Positions 1 through 9,043 of a stretch of 64,000 nucleotides of DNA are shown here, one piece after another (the stretch's first letter is position 1; each line of letters opens with the position of its first letter). Location of the stretch: assembly GCF_039535785.1 (NCBI RefSeq), contig NZ_BAAAXV010000011.1, forward strand, positions 310,001 through 374,000, given 5' to 3'. A model generated the notes under the pieces. It was not told the DNA's origin and searched no databases. It saw only the letters and a list, made by a program, of their open reading frames with translations. Made by a program: the position numbers and the translations under genes. Source of the DNA: Nonomuraea helvata (GTDB taxonomy: Bacteria > Actinomycetota > Actinomycetes > Streptosporangiales > Streptosporangiaceae).

Positions 1-570
1 CTGCTGATCGCGGGCTACGAAGGCGCTTTCGTGGCGGAGTGGCGGGCGGCGGCTTCGGCCGTCCTGGAGCGGGCGGGCGGCGAGCCGCTGGGCGCGGAGC
101 CGGGCGAGGCGTGGGAACACGGCCGCTTCTCCGCCCCGTACCTGCGTGACTCGCTGCTCGCCGCCGGGGCCACGGTCGAGACGCTGGAGACCGCCGGGTT
201 CTGGGCGAACCTGCCGCGGCTCTACGACGCGGTCCGGCTGGCCCTGGCGGGCGCGCTCGGCTCACCGCTGGTCATGTGTCACATCTCCCACGTGTACGAG
301 ACCGGCGCGTCGCTCTACTTCACCGTCGTCACCGCGCAGGAGGGCGACCCCGTGGCGCAGTGGGAGCGGGCCAAGGTGGCGGCGAACGCGGCCATCGTCG
401 AGGCGGGGGGCACGATCACGCACCACCACGGGGTCGGACGCGAGCACCGGGACGCCTACGCGGCCGAGCTGGGGCCCGTGGGGGTGAGCGTGCTGCAGGC
501 GGTCAAGCACCGGCTCGACCCGGCCGGGATACTCAACCCCGGCGTCCTCGTCCCGCCGGACGGCGCCTGA
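1..570 (+). CDS. FAD-linked oxidase, C-terminal part (alkyldihydroxyacetonephosphate synthase-like), cut by the window edge
   Basis: The reading frame is open from base 1, so the gene starts upstream. The visible 189 codons match the C-terminal half of FAD-dependent oxidases of the FAD_binding_4/FAD-oxidase_C type. The histidine-rich motif GTITHHHGVGREH (about bases 409-450) and the ending GILNPGVL are typical of alkylglycerone-phosphate synthase-like proteins, where the histidines lie at the active site. The upstream FAD-binding domain is outside the window, so the substrate cannot be judged. An ATG at base 31 exists but lies inside a conserved domain and is not a plausible start. Family call is solid; the exact reaction is inference. 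Confidence 0.8.
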   Translation: MLIAGYEGAFVAEWRAAASAVLERAGGEPLGAEPGEAWEHGRFSAPYLRDSLLAAGATVETLETAGFWANLPRLYDAVRLALAGALGSPLVMCHISHVYETGASLYFTVVTAQEGDPVAQWERAKVAANAAIVEAGGTITHHHGVGREHRDAYAAELGPVGVSVLQAVKHRLDPAGILNPGVLVPPDGA

Positions 571-671
571 CGGGCACCCGCGCTCCTGCGCACTTCGGCC
601 GTGCTCCTTTCAGGAGGTCGCGAGAGGGGCGAGGGCGCGGCAGGGCCACGGCCGCCCGCGACGGCGCGGGT

Positions 672-1085
672 TCAGGGAGCCTCGGGCGGGGAGATCCGGT
701 CGGCCTCCGCCATCGTGGCCGCGGCCTCGCTGTAGCGGTGCAGGGCCTCGTACACCTCGGCCAGGTGCATCAGGGAGGTCACCAGCGGCGCGCCGCCCAT
801 CGCGCGGGTGAGCGCGGCCGCCTCCTGCGCCATGGGCAGCGCCTCCACGGCCTTGCCCCGCTTCAGCAGCAGCCTCGCCGTCAAGCGCAGGCTGCGGGCC
901 AGCAGCGCCGTGTGCTCGGGGAACTCCGTGGCCAGCGCCCTGCTGCGCGCCACGGCCTGGCGGGCCCTGCGGAGCGCCGCGCCGCCCCACCGGGAGCCGG
1001 TTTGCGCATATGCCAGCAGACCTTCAATAGCCTCCGCGTCGGAGGTGCCTCTCCGGGTCGCGTCGTCCGGGCTGTTACGGGTCAT
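672..1085 (-). CDS. Small TPR-like helical protein
   Basis: A 137-residue protein made almost wholly of amphipathic helices. Repeated A-x(3)-A and LAEVYEAL-type segments (about residues 40-130) look like two or three tetratricopeptide repeats. The start is well supported: GGGGAGG lies 6 bases before the ATG on the minus strand. It is the only gene on this strand here, convergent with the oxidase and divergent from the metallophosphoesterase. Such short TPR proteins are often fragments or partners of larger AfsR/SARP-type regulators, but nothing here shows a partner. Function unknown. Confidence 0.6.
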   Translation of the reverse strand: MTRNSPDDATRRGTSDAEAIEGLLAYAQTGSRWGGAALRRARQAVARSRALATEFPEHTALLARSLRLTARLLLKRGKAVEALPMAQEAAALTRAMGGAPLVTSLMHLAEVYEALHRYSEAAATMAEADRISPPEAP

Positions 1086-1215
1086 GGGCGCCTCCCCTCG
1101 GCGGTCCCAACCGCTTGCTTGGGGGGTGAGGCTACACCATTGCGAACCTTCTGTGTTCCTTGCGGTACGGAGCGTTCATGGTGCGTCATCTGAAGATCGC
1201 GGTAAAGATGAGGAC

Positions 1216-2703
1216 ATGGTGGAAGTCGCGGCTGAACGTGGAAAGCACCTTTCGTCACGGGTGTCGGAGCGGGGCGCGGGGTGGGCCTGTACGCAGACGG
1301 GGACGTTCGCCCAGCTCAGACCCAATGGTCAGGGATTTACCTGGTTGAATGTGGCGACCTTGTGGCGCTCGCGCAACGACATCCTCGCCTCGTTGTTCGG
1401 GGATCCGTCGGGTGAGGTTCGGGCGCGCTGGGTGGCGGCCCAGGAAGCGCGCGGGATTGACCCGGAATTTCGCATCAAGCTATCCGTTGGGGGAAATTTC
1501 AGTTTTCTTCTGCTCGGTGATACAGGAGAGGGAGATGCGTCGCAGTATGCCGTTGTTCCGGGGATGCTGAAACTGGGGGAGGACACGGCATTCGCCGTCA
1601 TAGCCAGTGATGTGATCTATCCGACCGGATCGGGAAACGAGTACTGCGACAAGTTCTTCCGTCCGTACAAGGACTACGACGCCCCGATCTACGCCGTCCC
1701 CGGCAACCACGACTGGTACGACGGGCTCGGCGGGTTCATGCGGGTCTTCTGCGACGCGCCGCCGCTCAAGCCGAAGCCCGACCGCGGGCTGCGCGGGCTG
1801 CTGTGGCGCAAGCCGGAGACGGTCGACGAGGAGCGGCTGGCCAAGGCGCGCGAGCTCAGGGGCAAGCCCGCCCAGCAGGCCACGCAGCCGGCGCCGTACT
1901 GGGCGATCGAGACCGACAGCCTGGTGATCGTCGGCGTCGACACCGGCATCAAGAACGTCATCGACAAGGGGCAGACCGCGTGGCTGCGGCGCGTCTCGCT
2001 CGATCCGCGGCCGAAGATCCTCGTGACGGGCAAGCCCATCTACGTCGGCAACGCCTACAAGCCGTCGCCGCTGGAGGAAGGCGGCACGATCGACGACATC
2101 GTGCGCGACCCGGCGCACCGGTACGTCGCGGCCATCGGCGGAGACGTGCACAACTACCAGCGCTATCCGGTCAAGGTGGGCGACCGGGTGATCCAGTACA
2201 TCGTGTCCGGCGGCGGCGGCGCGTTCATGCACGCCACGCACACCATCGGCCGGGTCGACGTCGCGGGCGTGGACGAGGACGCGTTCAAGTGCTACCCGCT
2301 GCGCGGCGACTCGCTGTCCTTCTACAGCCAGCTGTACGCGCGCCGCCTGCGGATGAAGTGGATCTACCTGACGCCCTCCGAGGCCCTGTGCATCATGTCG
2401 GACCAGATCAAGAACCGGCCGGTCAGGGCCCCCGAGGGACCGGTGACGATCACCAGCAGGATGCGGTGGGCGGCGCGGCTGCTCGGGGCCTGGCCGTGGC
2501 CGTTCCGGCTGCCGGTGGACAAGGTGTTCCACCGCTACCTGTCGGAGCTCTCCGACTGGGACACACCGCCGTTCTTCAAGCAGCTCCTGCACATTTCGGT
2601 CACCCCTGAGGAGCTGACCCTGCGCTGCTTCGCCGCGACCGGGTGCCTGCCGCAGGAGCTCGATCCGCCGCTCGAGGACGAGGTGCGCATCACATTGTCG
2701 TAG
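1216..2703 (+). CDS. Calcineurin-like metallophosphoesterase
   Basis: A protein of about 495 residues with the signatures of the dinuclear-metal phosphoesterase fold: GDTGEGD near residue 102, VPGNHDW near residue 162 and GGDVHNYQRY near residue 311. These supply the Asp, Asn/His and His metal ligands. I see no signal peptide, so it is probably cytoplasmic. ATG 1216 was chosen because the frame farther upstream is antisense to the TPR gene. GTG 1261 is an alternative, and neither start has a strong ribosome site. The polymerase-like gene starts 21 bases after the stop, so the two may be co-transcribed. Substrate is unknown (phosphodiester, phosphoprotein or nucleotide). Confidence 0.8.
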   Translation: MVEVAAERGKHLSSRVSERGAGWACTQTGTFAQLRPNGQGFTWLNVATLWRSRNDILASLFGDPSGEVRARWVAAQEARGIDPEFRIKLSVGGNFSFLLLGDTGEGDASQYAVVPGMLKLGEDTAFAVIASDVIYPTGSGNEYCDKFFRPYKDYDAPIYAVPGNHDWYDGLGGFMRVFCDAPPLKPKPDRGLRGLLWRKPETVDEERLAKARELRGKPAQQATQPAPYWAIETDSLVIVGVDTGIKNVIDKGQTAWLRRVSLDPRPKILVTGKPIYVGNAYKPSPLEEGGTIDDIVRDPAHRYVAAIGGDVHNYQRYPVKVGDRVIQYIVSGGGGAFMHATHTIGRVDVAGVDEDAFKCYPLRGDSLSFYSQLYARRLRMKWIYLTPSEALCIMSDQIKNRPVRAPEGPVTITSRMRWAARLLGAWPWPFRLPVDKVFHRYLSELSDWDTPPFFKQLLHISVTPEELTLRCFAATGCLPQELDPPLEDEVRITLS

Positions 2704-2724
2704 GCGTTTGGCACCCTTGACCAC

Positions 2725-4293
2725 GTGTATGTCGTGGTCGCCGGAGAGACGGTGCTTCCGGTCGGCGGCTCGGCACGCCGTACCGCCGACCTGGCGGGGG
2801 CCGTGCGCGAGCTGGAGGCGGCCGAGCACCCGCGGTGGGTGTGGGCCGATGGCCGGGAGGTCTATCCCGGGCTGCTGAGCGCGGGCGTGCGGGTCTCCCG
2901 CTGCCATGATCTCGCGCTCACCGAAGGGCTGCTGCTCGCGTACGAGGGCCGCTACGGCGAGCCCCGCTCGGCCGCGGCAGCCCACGCCAGGCTGTACGGG
3001 CTGCCGGTGCCCGAGGACCAGCCGAGCGCGCCCGACACGCTGTTCGCGCCCGAGCCGCTCTCGGCCGAGGCGGTGGCCGAGGTGCTGGCCGACCAGCTGC
3101 GGCGGATCGAGGCCCTGCCGGAGCCCGGCAGGTTCAGGCTGCTGGTGGCGGCCGAGTCGGCCGGGGCGCTCATCGCGGCCGAGATGTCGTACGACGGCAT
3201 GCCCTGGCGGCGCGACGTGCACGACGCGCTGCTGACCGACCTCCTGGGCCCGCGGCCCGTGCACGGCATGCGGCCGGCCAAGCTGCAGGCACTGGCCGAC
3301 GAGGTGGCCGCGGCCTTCGGCCATCCGGTCAATCCGGACTCAGTGCAGCAGCTCGTCAAGGCGTTCAAGGGGGCCGGGGTGGCGCTGAAGACCACCCGGT
3401 CGTGGGAGCTCAAGCAGATCGACCACCCCGCCGTGGCGCCGCTGCTGGCGTACAAGGAGCTGGCCCGCCTGTTCAGCTTCCACGGGTGGGTGTGGGCCGA
3501 CCAGTGGGTGCGGGGCGGCCGGTTCCGCCCCGAGTACGTGGTGGGCGGCGTCGTGTCCGGGCGGTGGGCGACCAGCGGCGGCGGGGCGCTGCAGATCCCC
3601 AAGGTGATGCGGCGGGTGGTGGTGGCCGACGACGGGTGGGTGCTGATCGTCGCCGACGCCGCCCAGCTCGAGCCGCGGGTGCTGGCCGCGATGGCCGGCG
3701 ACGTGGGGCTGGCCAGGGCCGCGGGGGAGATCGACCTGTATGCGGCGCTGGCGCAGTCGTTCGGGGGCGAGCGGGCCAACGCCAAGATCGCCATGCTGTC
3801 CGCCATGTACGGCGGCACCAGCGGCGACGCGCCCAAGCTGCTGGCGGTGATGCGGCAGCGCTTCCCCAAGGCGTACCAGTTCGTGGAGGACGCGGCCAAG
3901 GCGGGGGAGGAGGGGCGGCTCGTGCGCTCGTGGCTCGGGCGCACCAGCCCGCCGCCCTCGTCCCGATGGAGGGAGCTGGTGTCGGGGCCCGAGGGCAGCC
4001 GGGCGGCCCGCGACCGAGGGCGGTTCACGCGCAACTTCGTGGTGCAGGGCACCGCGGCCGAGTGGGCCCTGGCGCTGATGGCGGTGCTGCGCGGGCTGCT
4101 GCCCGAGCCGGCCCGGATGGTGTTCTTCCAGCACGACGAGGTGATGGTGCACTGCCCGATCTCGCAGGCCGAGGAGGTGATCGCCGCCGTCGCCTCGGCC
4201 GCCTCGGAGGCCACCCGGCTGCTGTTCGGGGCGACACCGGTGCGCTTCCCGATGGAGGCCGTGGCGGTCTCGTCGTACGCCGACGCCAAGTGA
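2725..4293 (+). CDS. Family A DNA polymerase-like protein (bifunctional 3'-5' exonuclease/DNA polymerase type)
   Basis: A 522-residue protein starting at GTG. The C-terminal half has the three polymerase motifs of PolA: motif A DAAQLEPRVLA (about residue 311), an O-helix motif B NAKIAMLSAMYGG (about 352) and motif C FFQHDEVMV (about 471). Residues 1-190 take the place of the 3'-5' exonuclease domain, but I cannot find the DxE and YxxxD metal motifs there, so proofreading activity is doubtful. It is much shorter than full PolA (about 900 residues) and lacks the 5' nuclease. Actinobacteria often carry this short paralogue beside a complete polA; a role in repair synthesis is inference. Confidence 0.8.
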   Translation: MYVVVAGETVLPVGGSARRTADLAGAVRELEAAEHPRWVWADGREVYPGLLSAGVRVSRCHDLALTEGLLLAYEGRYGEPRSAAAAHARLYGLPVPEDQPSAPDTLFAPEPLSAEAVAEVLADQLRRIEALPEPGRFRLLVAAESAGALIAAEMSYDGMPWRRDVHDALLTDLLGPRPVHGMRPAKLQALADEVAAAFGHPVNPDSVQQLVKAFKGAGVALKTTRSWELKQIDHPAVAPLLAYKELARLFSFHGWVWADQWVRGGRFRPEYVVGGVVSGRWATSGGGALQIPKVMRRVVVADDGWVLIVADAAQLEPRVLAAMAGDVGLARAAGEIDLYAALAQSFGGERANAKIAMLSAMYGGTSGDAPKLLAVMRQRFPKAYQFVEDAAKAGEEGRLVRSWLGRTSPPPSSRWRELVSGPEGSRAARDRGRFTRNFVVQGTAAEWALALMAVLRGLLPEPARMVFFQHDEVMVHCPISQAEEVIAAVASAASEATRLLFGATPVRFPMEAVAVSSYADAK

Positions 4294-4379
4294 CGAGGGC
4301 TGCGGGCGGGGCGTGCGACCCTTCGCCACGGCCCGCGTCGCCCCACAGGGTGAGGCTCTTCTCGGGCTCTTGAACGGTG

Positions 4380-4892
4380 TCAGGACAAGATCTCGTGCAG
4401 CCAGGCGCGTTCGGCGCGGCTGGTGGCGCGCGCGATGACGAGCATGCCGCGACGGTACGGGTCGTCCACCTCCCGGGAGCGCAGAGGACGGTCACCGTCG
4501 TAGAAGAAGCCGGCGGGCTGTTCCAGGAACCGCAGTCGGCGGCGCAGCACGGCGTGCTGGTCGGCGACGTCGGGAAGCAGGGAGAGGAAGGCCAGGACGG
4601 TGAAGTATCGGGTGCCGTCGGTGATGTCGTTCTCGGCCGGTTCCTTCAGCCGGCGCAGCAGGTCATCCCGGCCGTGGTCGGTCAGGTTGAGCACGTGGCG
4701 CTGGGCGGCGGAGGCGCCCGGCTCGGTGCGGCGTTCCAGGAGGCCGGCTTTGACCAGGCGGTTGATCGCCGGATAGAGGCTGCCGTCGCTGACCGGGCGG
4801 GTGTGTCCGGACAACGCCGCGACCCGCCGCCGCAGTTCGTATCCGTGCAGCGGCCCGTCGGCCAGGAACCCCAGGATCGCCAGCTCGAGCAT
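4380..4892 (-). CDS. PadR family transcriptional regulator
   Basis: A 170-residue regulator. Residues 1-75 form the PadR winged helix (LAILGFLADGPLHGYELRR, then SDGSLYPAINRLVKAGLLERR), and the C-terminal half is helical as in PadR dimerisation domains. It diverges from the isochorismatase-like hydrolase, the usual PadR arrangement in which the repressor controls the neighbour and itself. ATG 4892 is preferred over the in-frame ATG at 4910, because the later start leaves the palindrome at 4909-4934 free as an operator. No ribosome site is obvious, so a leaderless message is possible. Confidence 0.85.
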   Translation of the reverse strand: MLELAILGFLADGPLHGYELRRRVAALSGHTRPVSDGSLYPAINRLVKAGLLERRTEPGASAAQRHVLNLTDHGRDDLLRRLKEPAENDITDGTRYFTVLAFLSLLPDVADQHAVLRRRLRFLEQPAGFFYDGDRPLRSREVDDPYRRGMLVIARATSRAERAWLHEILS

Positions 4893-4908
4893 GCTGCTAT
4901 CGTGGCAC

Positions 4909-4934
4909 ATCGAAACGAGGTATGTCGAATCGAT
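4909..4934. promoter_or_regulatory. Candidate PadR operator in the divergent intergenic region
   Basis: A 26-base dyad with perfectly matching arms: ATCGA-N2-CGA-N2-TA-N2-TCG-N2-TCGAT. It sits between the PadR gene and the hydrolase start at 4947, where it could control both genes. The symmetry is seen directly; binding by the adjacent PadR protein is inferred from position. Confidence 0.5.
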
Positions 4935-4946
4935 ATAGGGAGTGGG

Positions 4947-5627
4947 ATGTCCTACACCGAGGAATGGGTGACCGCGCGCGCCCAGGCTGCCTACGAACAA
5001 GGGCAGGCGTCGTTCACGATCCGCCCCGAACGCTCGGCACTGCTGGTCATCGACATGCAGGATGAGTTCGTCGAGCCCGGCTGGAGCCCGTATTGGGTGC
5101 CCGCCGCCACCCGCATGGCACCCCGGCTGCGCCGCCTCATCGACCACTGCCGCGACGTCGGCGTCCCGGTGATCTGGACGATCTTCGACGACACCCACCT
5201 CGGCCTGGACCGCCCGCACGCCCTGCGCTACCTGCCGAACGGCGACACCGACTGGCGCCGGCCCGGCCCCGCCACGGTCTGGAATCAGATGGGCTACCGC
5301 GACGAGGAGGTCCTGATCCGCAAACCCTCCTACGGCGCCTTCTACGACACCGCGCTCGACACCATTCTGCGCAACCTCGGCCGCGACACCGTGATCGTGT
5401 CCGGCACGCTGACCAACTACTGCTGCGGCACCACGGCGCGGCAGGCCTACGAGCGCGGGTACCGGGTCGTGTTCGGCGCCGACGTCACCGCCACCGACGA
5501 CGAGTCCCGGCAGGAACCCGAACTCGCGGTCCTGCGCAAGGGCTTTGCGCTGGTGCTGGACGCCGAGGAGATCACGGACCGCCTGACCGGAGCGGATCCC
5601 GCCACCAGTGGCCGGCAGCGGCGGTGA
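4947..5627 (+). CDS. Isochorismatase-like cysteine hydrolase
   Basis: A 226-residue protein of the isochorismatase/nicotinamidase superfamily. The catalytic triad is visible: Asp in LLVIDMQDEF (about residue 36), Lys in IRKPSYGAF (about 130) and the nucleophile Cys in LTNYCCGTTARQAYERGY (about 160). ATG 4947 follows a GGG-AGTGGG ribosome site. It is divergently paired with a PadR repressor, which suggests induction by a small aromatic or amide compound. The family covers isochorismate, nicotinamide, carbamoylsarcosine and biuret hydrolases, and the sequence alone does not pick one. Confidence 0.85.
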   Translation: MSYTEEWVTARAQAAYEQGQASFTIRPERSALLVIDMQDEFVEPGWSPYWVPAATRMAPRLRRLIDHCRDVGVPVIWTIFDDTHLGLDRPHALRYLPNGDTDWRRPGPATVWNQMGYRDEEVLIRKPSYGAFYDTALDTILRNLGRDTVIVSGTLTNYCCGTTARQAYERGYRVVFGADVTATDDESRQEPELAVLRKGFALVLDAEEITDRLTGADPATSGRQRR

Positions 5628-5683
5628 ACCCGCATCCATCCGCTGCGGCCGGCGGACAGTGAGGGCCCAGGGTGTTTGGCGGT

Positions 5684-6952
5684 TCAGGCGTCGGTGGTGC
5701 GCCAGATGACGGTGAGCCAGACGCCGGCGAGGGTGACCATGACCCCCACGACCAGGCCGAGCACGCCGTACCCGAGCACCCCCACGATGGCGCCCGCGAC
5801 GATCGTGCCCGTGGCGCCGCAGACGTTCATCAGCAGGTCGGAAAGCCCCTGGACGGCCGGGCGGCCGTCGAGCGGGACGGACTCGGTGACCAGGGCGGAG
5901 CCCGCCACCAGGCCGCACGACCAGCCGAGCCCCAGCAGCACCAGCGCGGTCGTCACCTGCCACACCCGGTGGCCGGCCGTGCCGGCGAGGGTGGCGGCGG
6001 CCAGCAGGAGGGCCATGCCGAGCACCAGGACGGGCACCTTGCCGGCCTTGTCGGCCAGCCAGCCCACCACCGGCGACAGCACGTACATGCCCGCGATGTG
6101 CAGGCTGATCACGAGGCCGATGACGTCCAGGTTCGAGCCGTCGTGATGGAGCTTGACCGGGGTCATGGACATGACCGACACCATCGCCGTGTGGCTGACC
6201 GCGATCATGACGAGGGCGCGGCGGGCGTTCGGGGTCGTGCGGAGGGTCTGCCAGGCGGTGCGGATCGTGCCCTTGGGGGCGCGGCCGGTGCGCTGGGCGC
6301 CGGTGAGTGAGCGGGCCAGCTTGAGCGGATCGGGGCGCAGGAAGACGAAGATGACGGTCAGGGCCAGCGCGAACGCCAGCGCCGCGAACGCGAAAGGCCC
6401 CGCCTGCTGCACCAGGCCCAGTCGCATGCCGATCTGGTCGGCGGGCTTGGCGAGGTTCGGGCCGGCGACGGAGCCGATCGTGGAGGCCCAGACGACCAGG
6501 GACAGGTGCCTGGCCGAGCGGCCCTGCGGCGACAGGTCCGTGGCCGAGTAGCGCGCCGCCAGGCTGCCCGCGCTCCCGCCGCCCACCAGCACGAGCCCCG
6601 CGAGGAGCAGCGGCCACGCATGCAGGCTGATCGCCAGGACCGAGATCGCGCAGCCCGCGAGCGCCGACAGGTACGCCACCGACAGTCCCGCGCGGCGGCC
6701 ACCCCGGCCCGCCGCCTTGGCGGTCGGCAGGGCCAGCAGCGCCGCGCCGAGCACGGTGGCCGTGCCCGCGAAGCCGCTGATCACCGTGGACCCCGACAGC
6801 TCGTCCACGACCACCGAGCTGAGCGCGAGCCCGACGGCGACCCCCACCCCACCCACGATCTGCGTCGCCGACAGGACAGCCAGGGTACGGCGCTGGACGC
6901 TCTGAATTCGGTCAGCGGACGAGACCGCTGGTGTTGTGGGGGCACTGGTCAC
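5684..6952 (-). CDS. MFS transporter
   Basis: A 422-residue membrane protein with about 12 hydrophobic segments and a central basic loop (about residues 210-240), the major facilitator layout. The GTG start has no ribosome site upstream, so translation may be leaderless. It is convergent with the isochorismatase and has the same strand as the MOSC gene but is separated from it by 47 bases. Substrate unknown; efflux is the usual role for such actinobacterial proteins. Confidence 0.8.
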   Translation of the reverse strand: MTSAPTTPAVSSADRIQSVQRRTLAVLSATQIVGGVGVAVGLALSSVVVDELSGSTVISGFAGTATVLGAALLALPTAKAAGRGGRRAGLSVAYLSALAGCAISVLAISLHAWPLLLAGLVLVGGGSAGSLAARYSATDLSPQGRSARHLSLVVWASTIGSVAGPNLAKPADQIGMRLGLVQQAGPFAFAALAFALALTVIFVFLRPDPLKLARSLTGAQRTGRAPKGTIRTAWQTLRTTPNARRALVMIAVSHTAMVSVMSMTPVKLHHDGSNLDVIGLVISLHIAGMYVLSPVVGWLADKAGKVPVLVLGMALLLAAATLAGTAGHRVWQVTTALVLLGLGWSCGLVAGSALVTESVPLDGRPAVQGLSDLLMNVCGATGTIVAGAIVGVLGYGVLGLVVGVMVTLAGVWLTVIWRTTDA

Positions 6953-6999
6953 GTGTGAAGTCTCGCATAACCCCCCACATCACCCAAAAGGCCGAAATG

Positions 7000-7815
7000 T
7001 CAGAGAATGGTGACCGAATCCCCCTGAGCAATGCGCCCCGGCGTGTCCGGGATCAGGTTGATGCCGAACCACACCTTCCCGTCCCACTTGCGATGCCGGG
7101 AGAGCGTTCGGATGGGCTCCTTCCCCTTCGTGTACGTGGCCGTGTCGATCGTCGTCAGCACGCACCGGTCGCACCCCTTGCTGACCCGGAAGTTGACCGC
7201 GCCGATGCGTACCCGCTCCCACTTGTCCTCGGCGAACGGCGTGTCCACCCCGTCGACCACCACGTTCGGCCGGAACCGGTGCATGGGCAGCGGCTCGGGC
7301 GCCTCCTCGCCGCGCTCCAGCGCGGTCTCCACGATCCAGTCGTTGAGCCGCGCGAGCGAGGCGCTGGACGTGAGCAGCAGCGGGTAGCCGTCGGCCAGGC
7401 TCACGCGGTCGCCGGGCCGTCCGTACTCGGGGTTGACCGGACGGCGGGTCGGGTCGTCGAGCCACTTGAGCCTGAGTGGCCGCCCCACCAGCCCGGACAG
7501 CCAGCGTGCCGCGTCGTCGCCGCAGTCGGTGACCTCCACGGGCGTGCGCGCCACCGTGACCGTGGACATCGACTCGGCCGGCGTGACCCGCAGCGGGTCC
7601 GCGTGCGGGCCGGTCAGCGTGAGCCCGTCGCCGTCGAGCCGGGCGACGACGGCCAGCAGGCGGGGCTCCTCACGGGCGGTGAGGACGTCGCCGCGCTCGT
7701 CGGTGACGAGGTAGCGGCGGTCGCCGGCCAGCCCCCACGGCTGGACCTCGGCCTCGCGGACCTCGTGCCCTGCGGTGGACTTGACGGGGTAAAAGTGGAT
7801 GCTCGCCAGCTTCAT
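7000..7815 (-). CDS. MOSC domain-containing protein (YcbX/mARC-like)
   Basis: A 271-residue protein with an N-terminal MOSC beta-barrel domain (starting KLASIHFYPVKSTAGHEV) and a C-terminal MOSC domain. The signature SKGCDRCVLTTID (about residues 212-224) carries the cysteine that ligands molybdenum in YcbX and mARC proteins. Family members reduce N-hydroxylated compounds using molybdenum cofactor. The start codon overlaps the stop of the upstream MFS gene by 4 bases (ATGA), so the two are translationally coupled and probably act on the same stress compound. The ferredoxin domain found in some YcbX proteins is absent here. Confidence 0.88.
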   Translation of the reverse strand: MKLASIHFYPVKSTAGHEVREAEVQPWGLAGDRRYLVTDERGDVLTAREEPRLLAVVARLDGDGLTLTGPHADPLRVTPAESMSTVTVARTPVEVTDCGDDAARWLSGLVGRPLRLKWLDDPTRRPVNPEYGRPGDRVSLADGYPLLLTSSASLARLNDWIVETALERGEEAPEPLPMHRFRPNVVVDGVDTPFAEDKWERVRIGAVNFRVSKGCDRCVLTTIDTATYTKGKEPIRTLSRHRKWDGKVWFGINLIPDTPGRIAQGDSVTIL

Positions 7816-8993
7816 ACGCGAGAAAGTACCTCACTGGTCTCCGCGGCCGTGGAGCGGTGCAGTGCTGCCGAGAGGGCCACGGTCGCGAGCGAGAGCACGC
7901 CGATGGCGGCGCCGATCCAGGCGACGGACGGGTAGCCGAGCCCCGCCTCGATGGCCAGCCCGCCGAGCCAGGGGCCGACGGTGATGCCGACGTTGAAGGA
8001 GGAGACGTTCACCGCGGCGGCCAGCGTCGGGGCGTCCTTGGCCAGCGAGAAGACGCGGGTGTTCAGCGCGGGGTTGGTGCCGAAGCCGAACGCGCCGAGC
8101 AGGAAGATCAGCGCGATGGCCGGCACGGTGGCCGACGCGCCCAGGGCCAGCGCCACCGAGGTGACGACGAGGCCGGTCACGCCGACGTACAGGGTGGGGA
8201 ACGGGCGGGCGTCGGCGATCCTGCCGCCGATGGTGATCCCGATCAGCGAGCCGACGCCGTAGAGCGCCAGGACCGCGGGCACCCAGGCCGGTGCCAGGCC
8301 CGTGGTGCCGACCAGCAGCACGCTGAGGTAGCTGAAGGAGGCCAGCAGGGCTCCCGTGGTCAGCGCGGTGGTCCCGTACGAGAGCCAGAGCCGGGGGCTC
8401 CCCATGGAGCGCAGCTCGTCGGAGACGCGCGGCGCGGCACCGGAGGGGCGGCCGCCTGGGATGGTGGCGAGCACGCCCAGACCGGCCAGGGCCGACAGCG
8501 CCGCGACGGCCCAGAAGGACGCGCGCCAGCCGAGGTGCTGGCCGATGACCGTGCCCAGGGACAGGCCGATGATGGTGGCGACCGTCAGCCCGCCGGCGAG
8601 CACGCTCATCGCCTTGCCGCGGGCGTTGGCGGGCACCAGGCCGACCGCGGTGCTCGCGGCCACGGCCCAGAACCCGGCGTACACGAAGGCGCCCACGACG
8701 CGGGTGGCGAAGACCACGCCGTAGCTGGACGTCAGGGCGCCCACGATGTGGGACAGCACGAAGACCACCATGAACGTCAGCAGCGCCGTCCGTCGGGGCC
8801 AGCGCAGCGTGGCGACGGCCAGCACCGGAGCCCCCACCAGCATCCCCAGGGCGAACGCCGAGATCAGCAGCCCGGCGCCGGGCACGGACACGTGCAGGTC
8901 CGCGGCCATCTCGGGCAGCAGCCCGGCCAGCATGAGCTCAGAGGTGCCCTGAGCGAAGATCGCCAGGCCCAGGATGTAGACGGCCAACGGCAT
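7812..8993 (-). CDS. MFS drug-efflux-type transporter
   Basis: A 393-residue, 12-segment transporter of the Cmx/CmlR/AraJ-like MFS group. The N-terminal LGLAIFAQGTSELMLAGLLPEMAADL matches this group's TSEfmiaGLLP motif. A good ribosome site (AAAAAGGAG) precedes ATG 8993. It is the first gene of a two-gene operon with the MOSC gene, and a TetR regulator is encoded 50 bases upstream on the same strand. TetR control is likely by position. Chloramphenicol or sugar efflux are typical roles in this group; the actual substrate is not shown. Confidence 0.85.
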   Translation of the reverse strand: MPLAVYILGLAIFAQGTSELMLAGLLPEMAADLHVSVPGAGLLISAFALGMLVGAPVLAVATLRWPRRTALLTFMVVFVLSHIVGALTSSYGVVFATRVVGAFVYAGFWAVAASTAVGLVPANARGKAMSVLAGGLTVATIIGLSLGTVIGQHLGWRASFWAVAALSALAGLGVLATIPGGRPSGAAPRVSDELRSMGSPRLWLSYGTTALTTGALLASFSYLSVLLVGTTGLAPAWVPAVLALYGVGSLIGITIGGRIADARPFPTLYVGVTGLVVTSVALALGASATVPAIALIFLLGAFGFGTNPALNTRVFSLAKDAPTLAAAVNVSSFNVGITVGPWLGGLAIEAGLGYPSVAWIGAAIGVLSLATVALSAALHRSTAAETSEVLSRV

Positions 8994-9043
8994 GGTCTCA
9001 CTCCTTTTTAGATTGATCAGTTCAAAACGAGGGCGCGAAAAAG

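Noticed and set aside
1480-3324. A long minus-strand frame opposite the metallophosphoesterase and polymerase genes
   Set aside because: Composition is antisense-like, it has no family motifs, and both genes on the plus strand are well supported.
4380-6617. A 745-residue minus-strand open frame covering the hydrolase and part of the MFS gene
   Set aside because: Only its last 170 codons resemble a protein (PadR). The rest is the low-complexity Arg/Gly/Ala antisense pattern of high-GC DNA opposite real genes.
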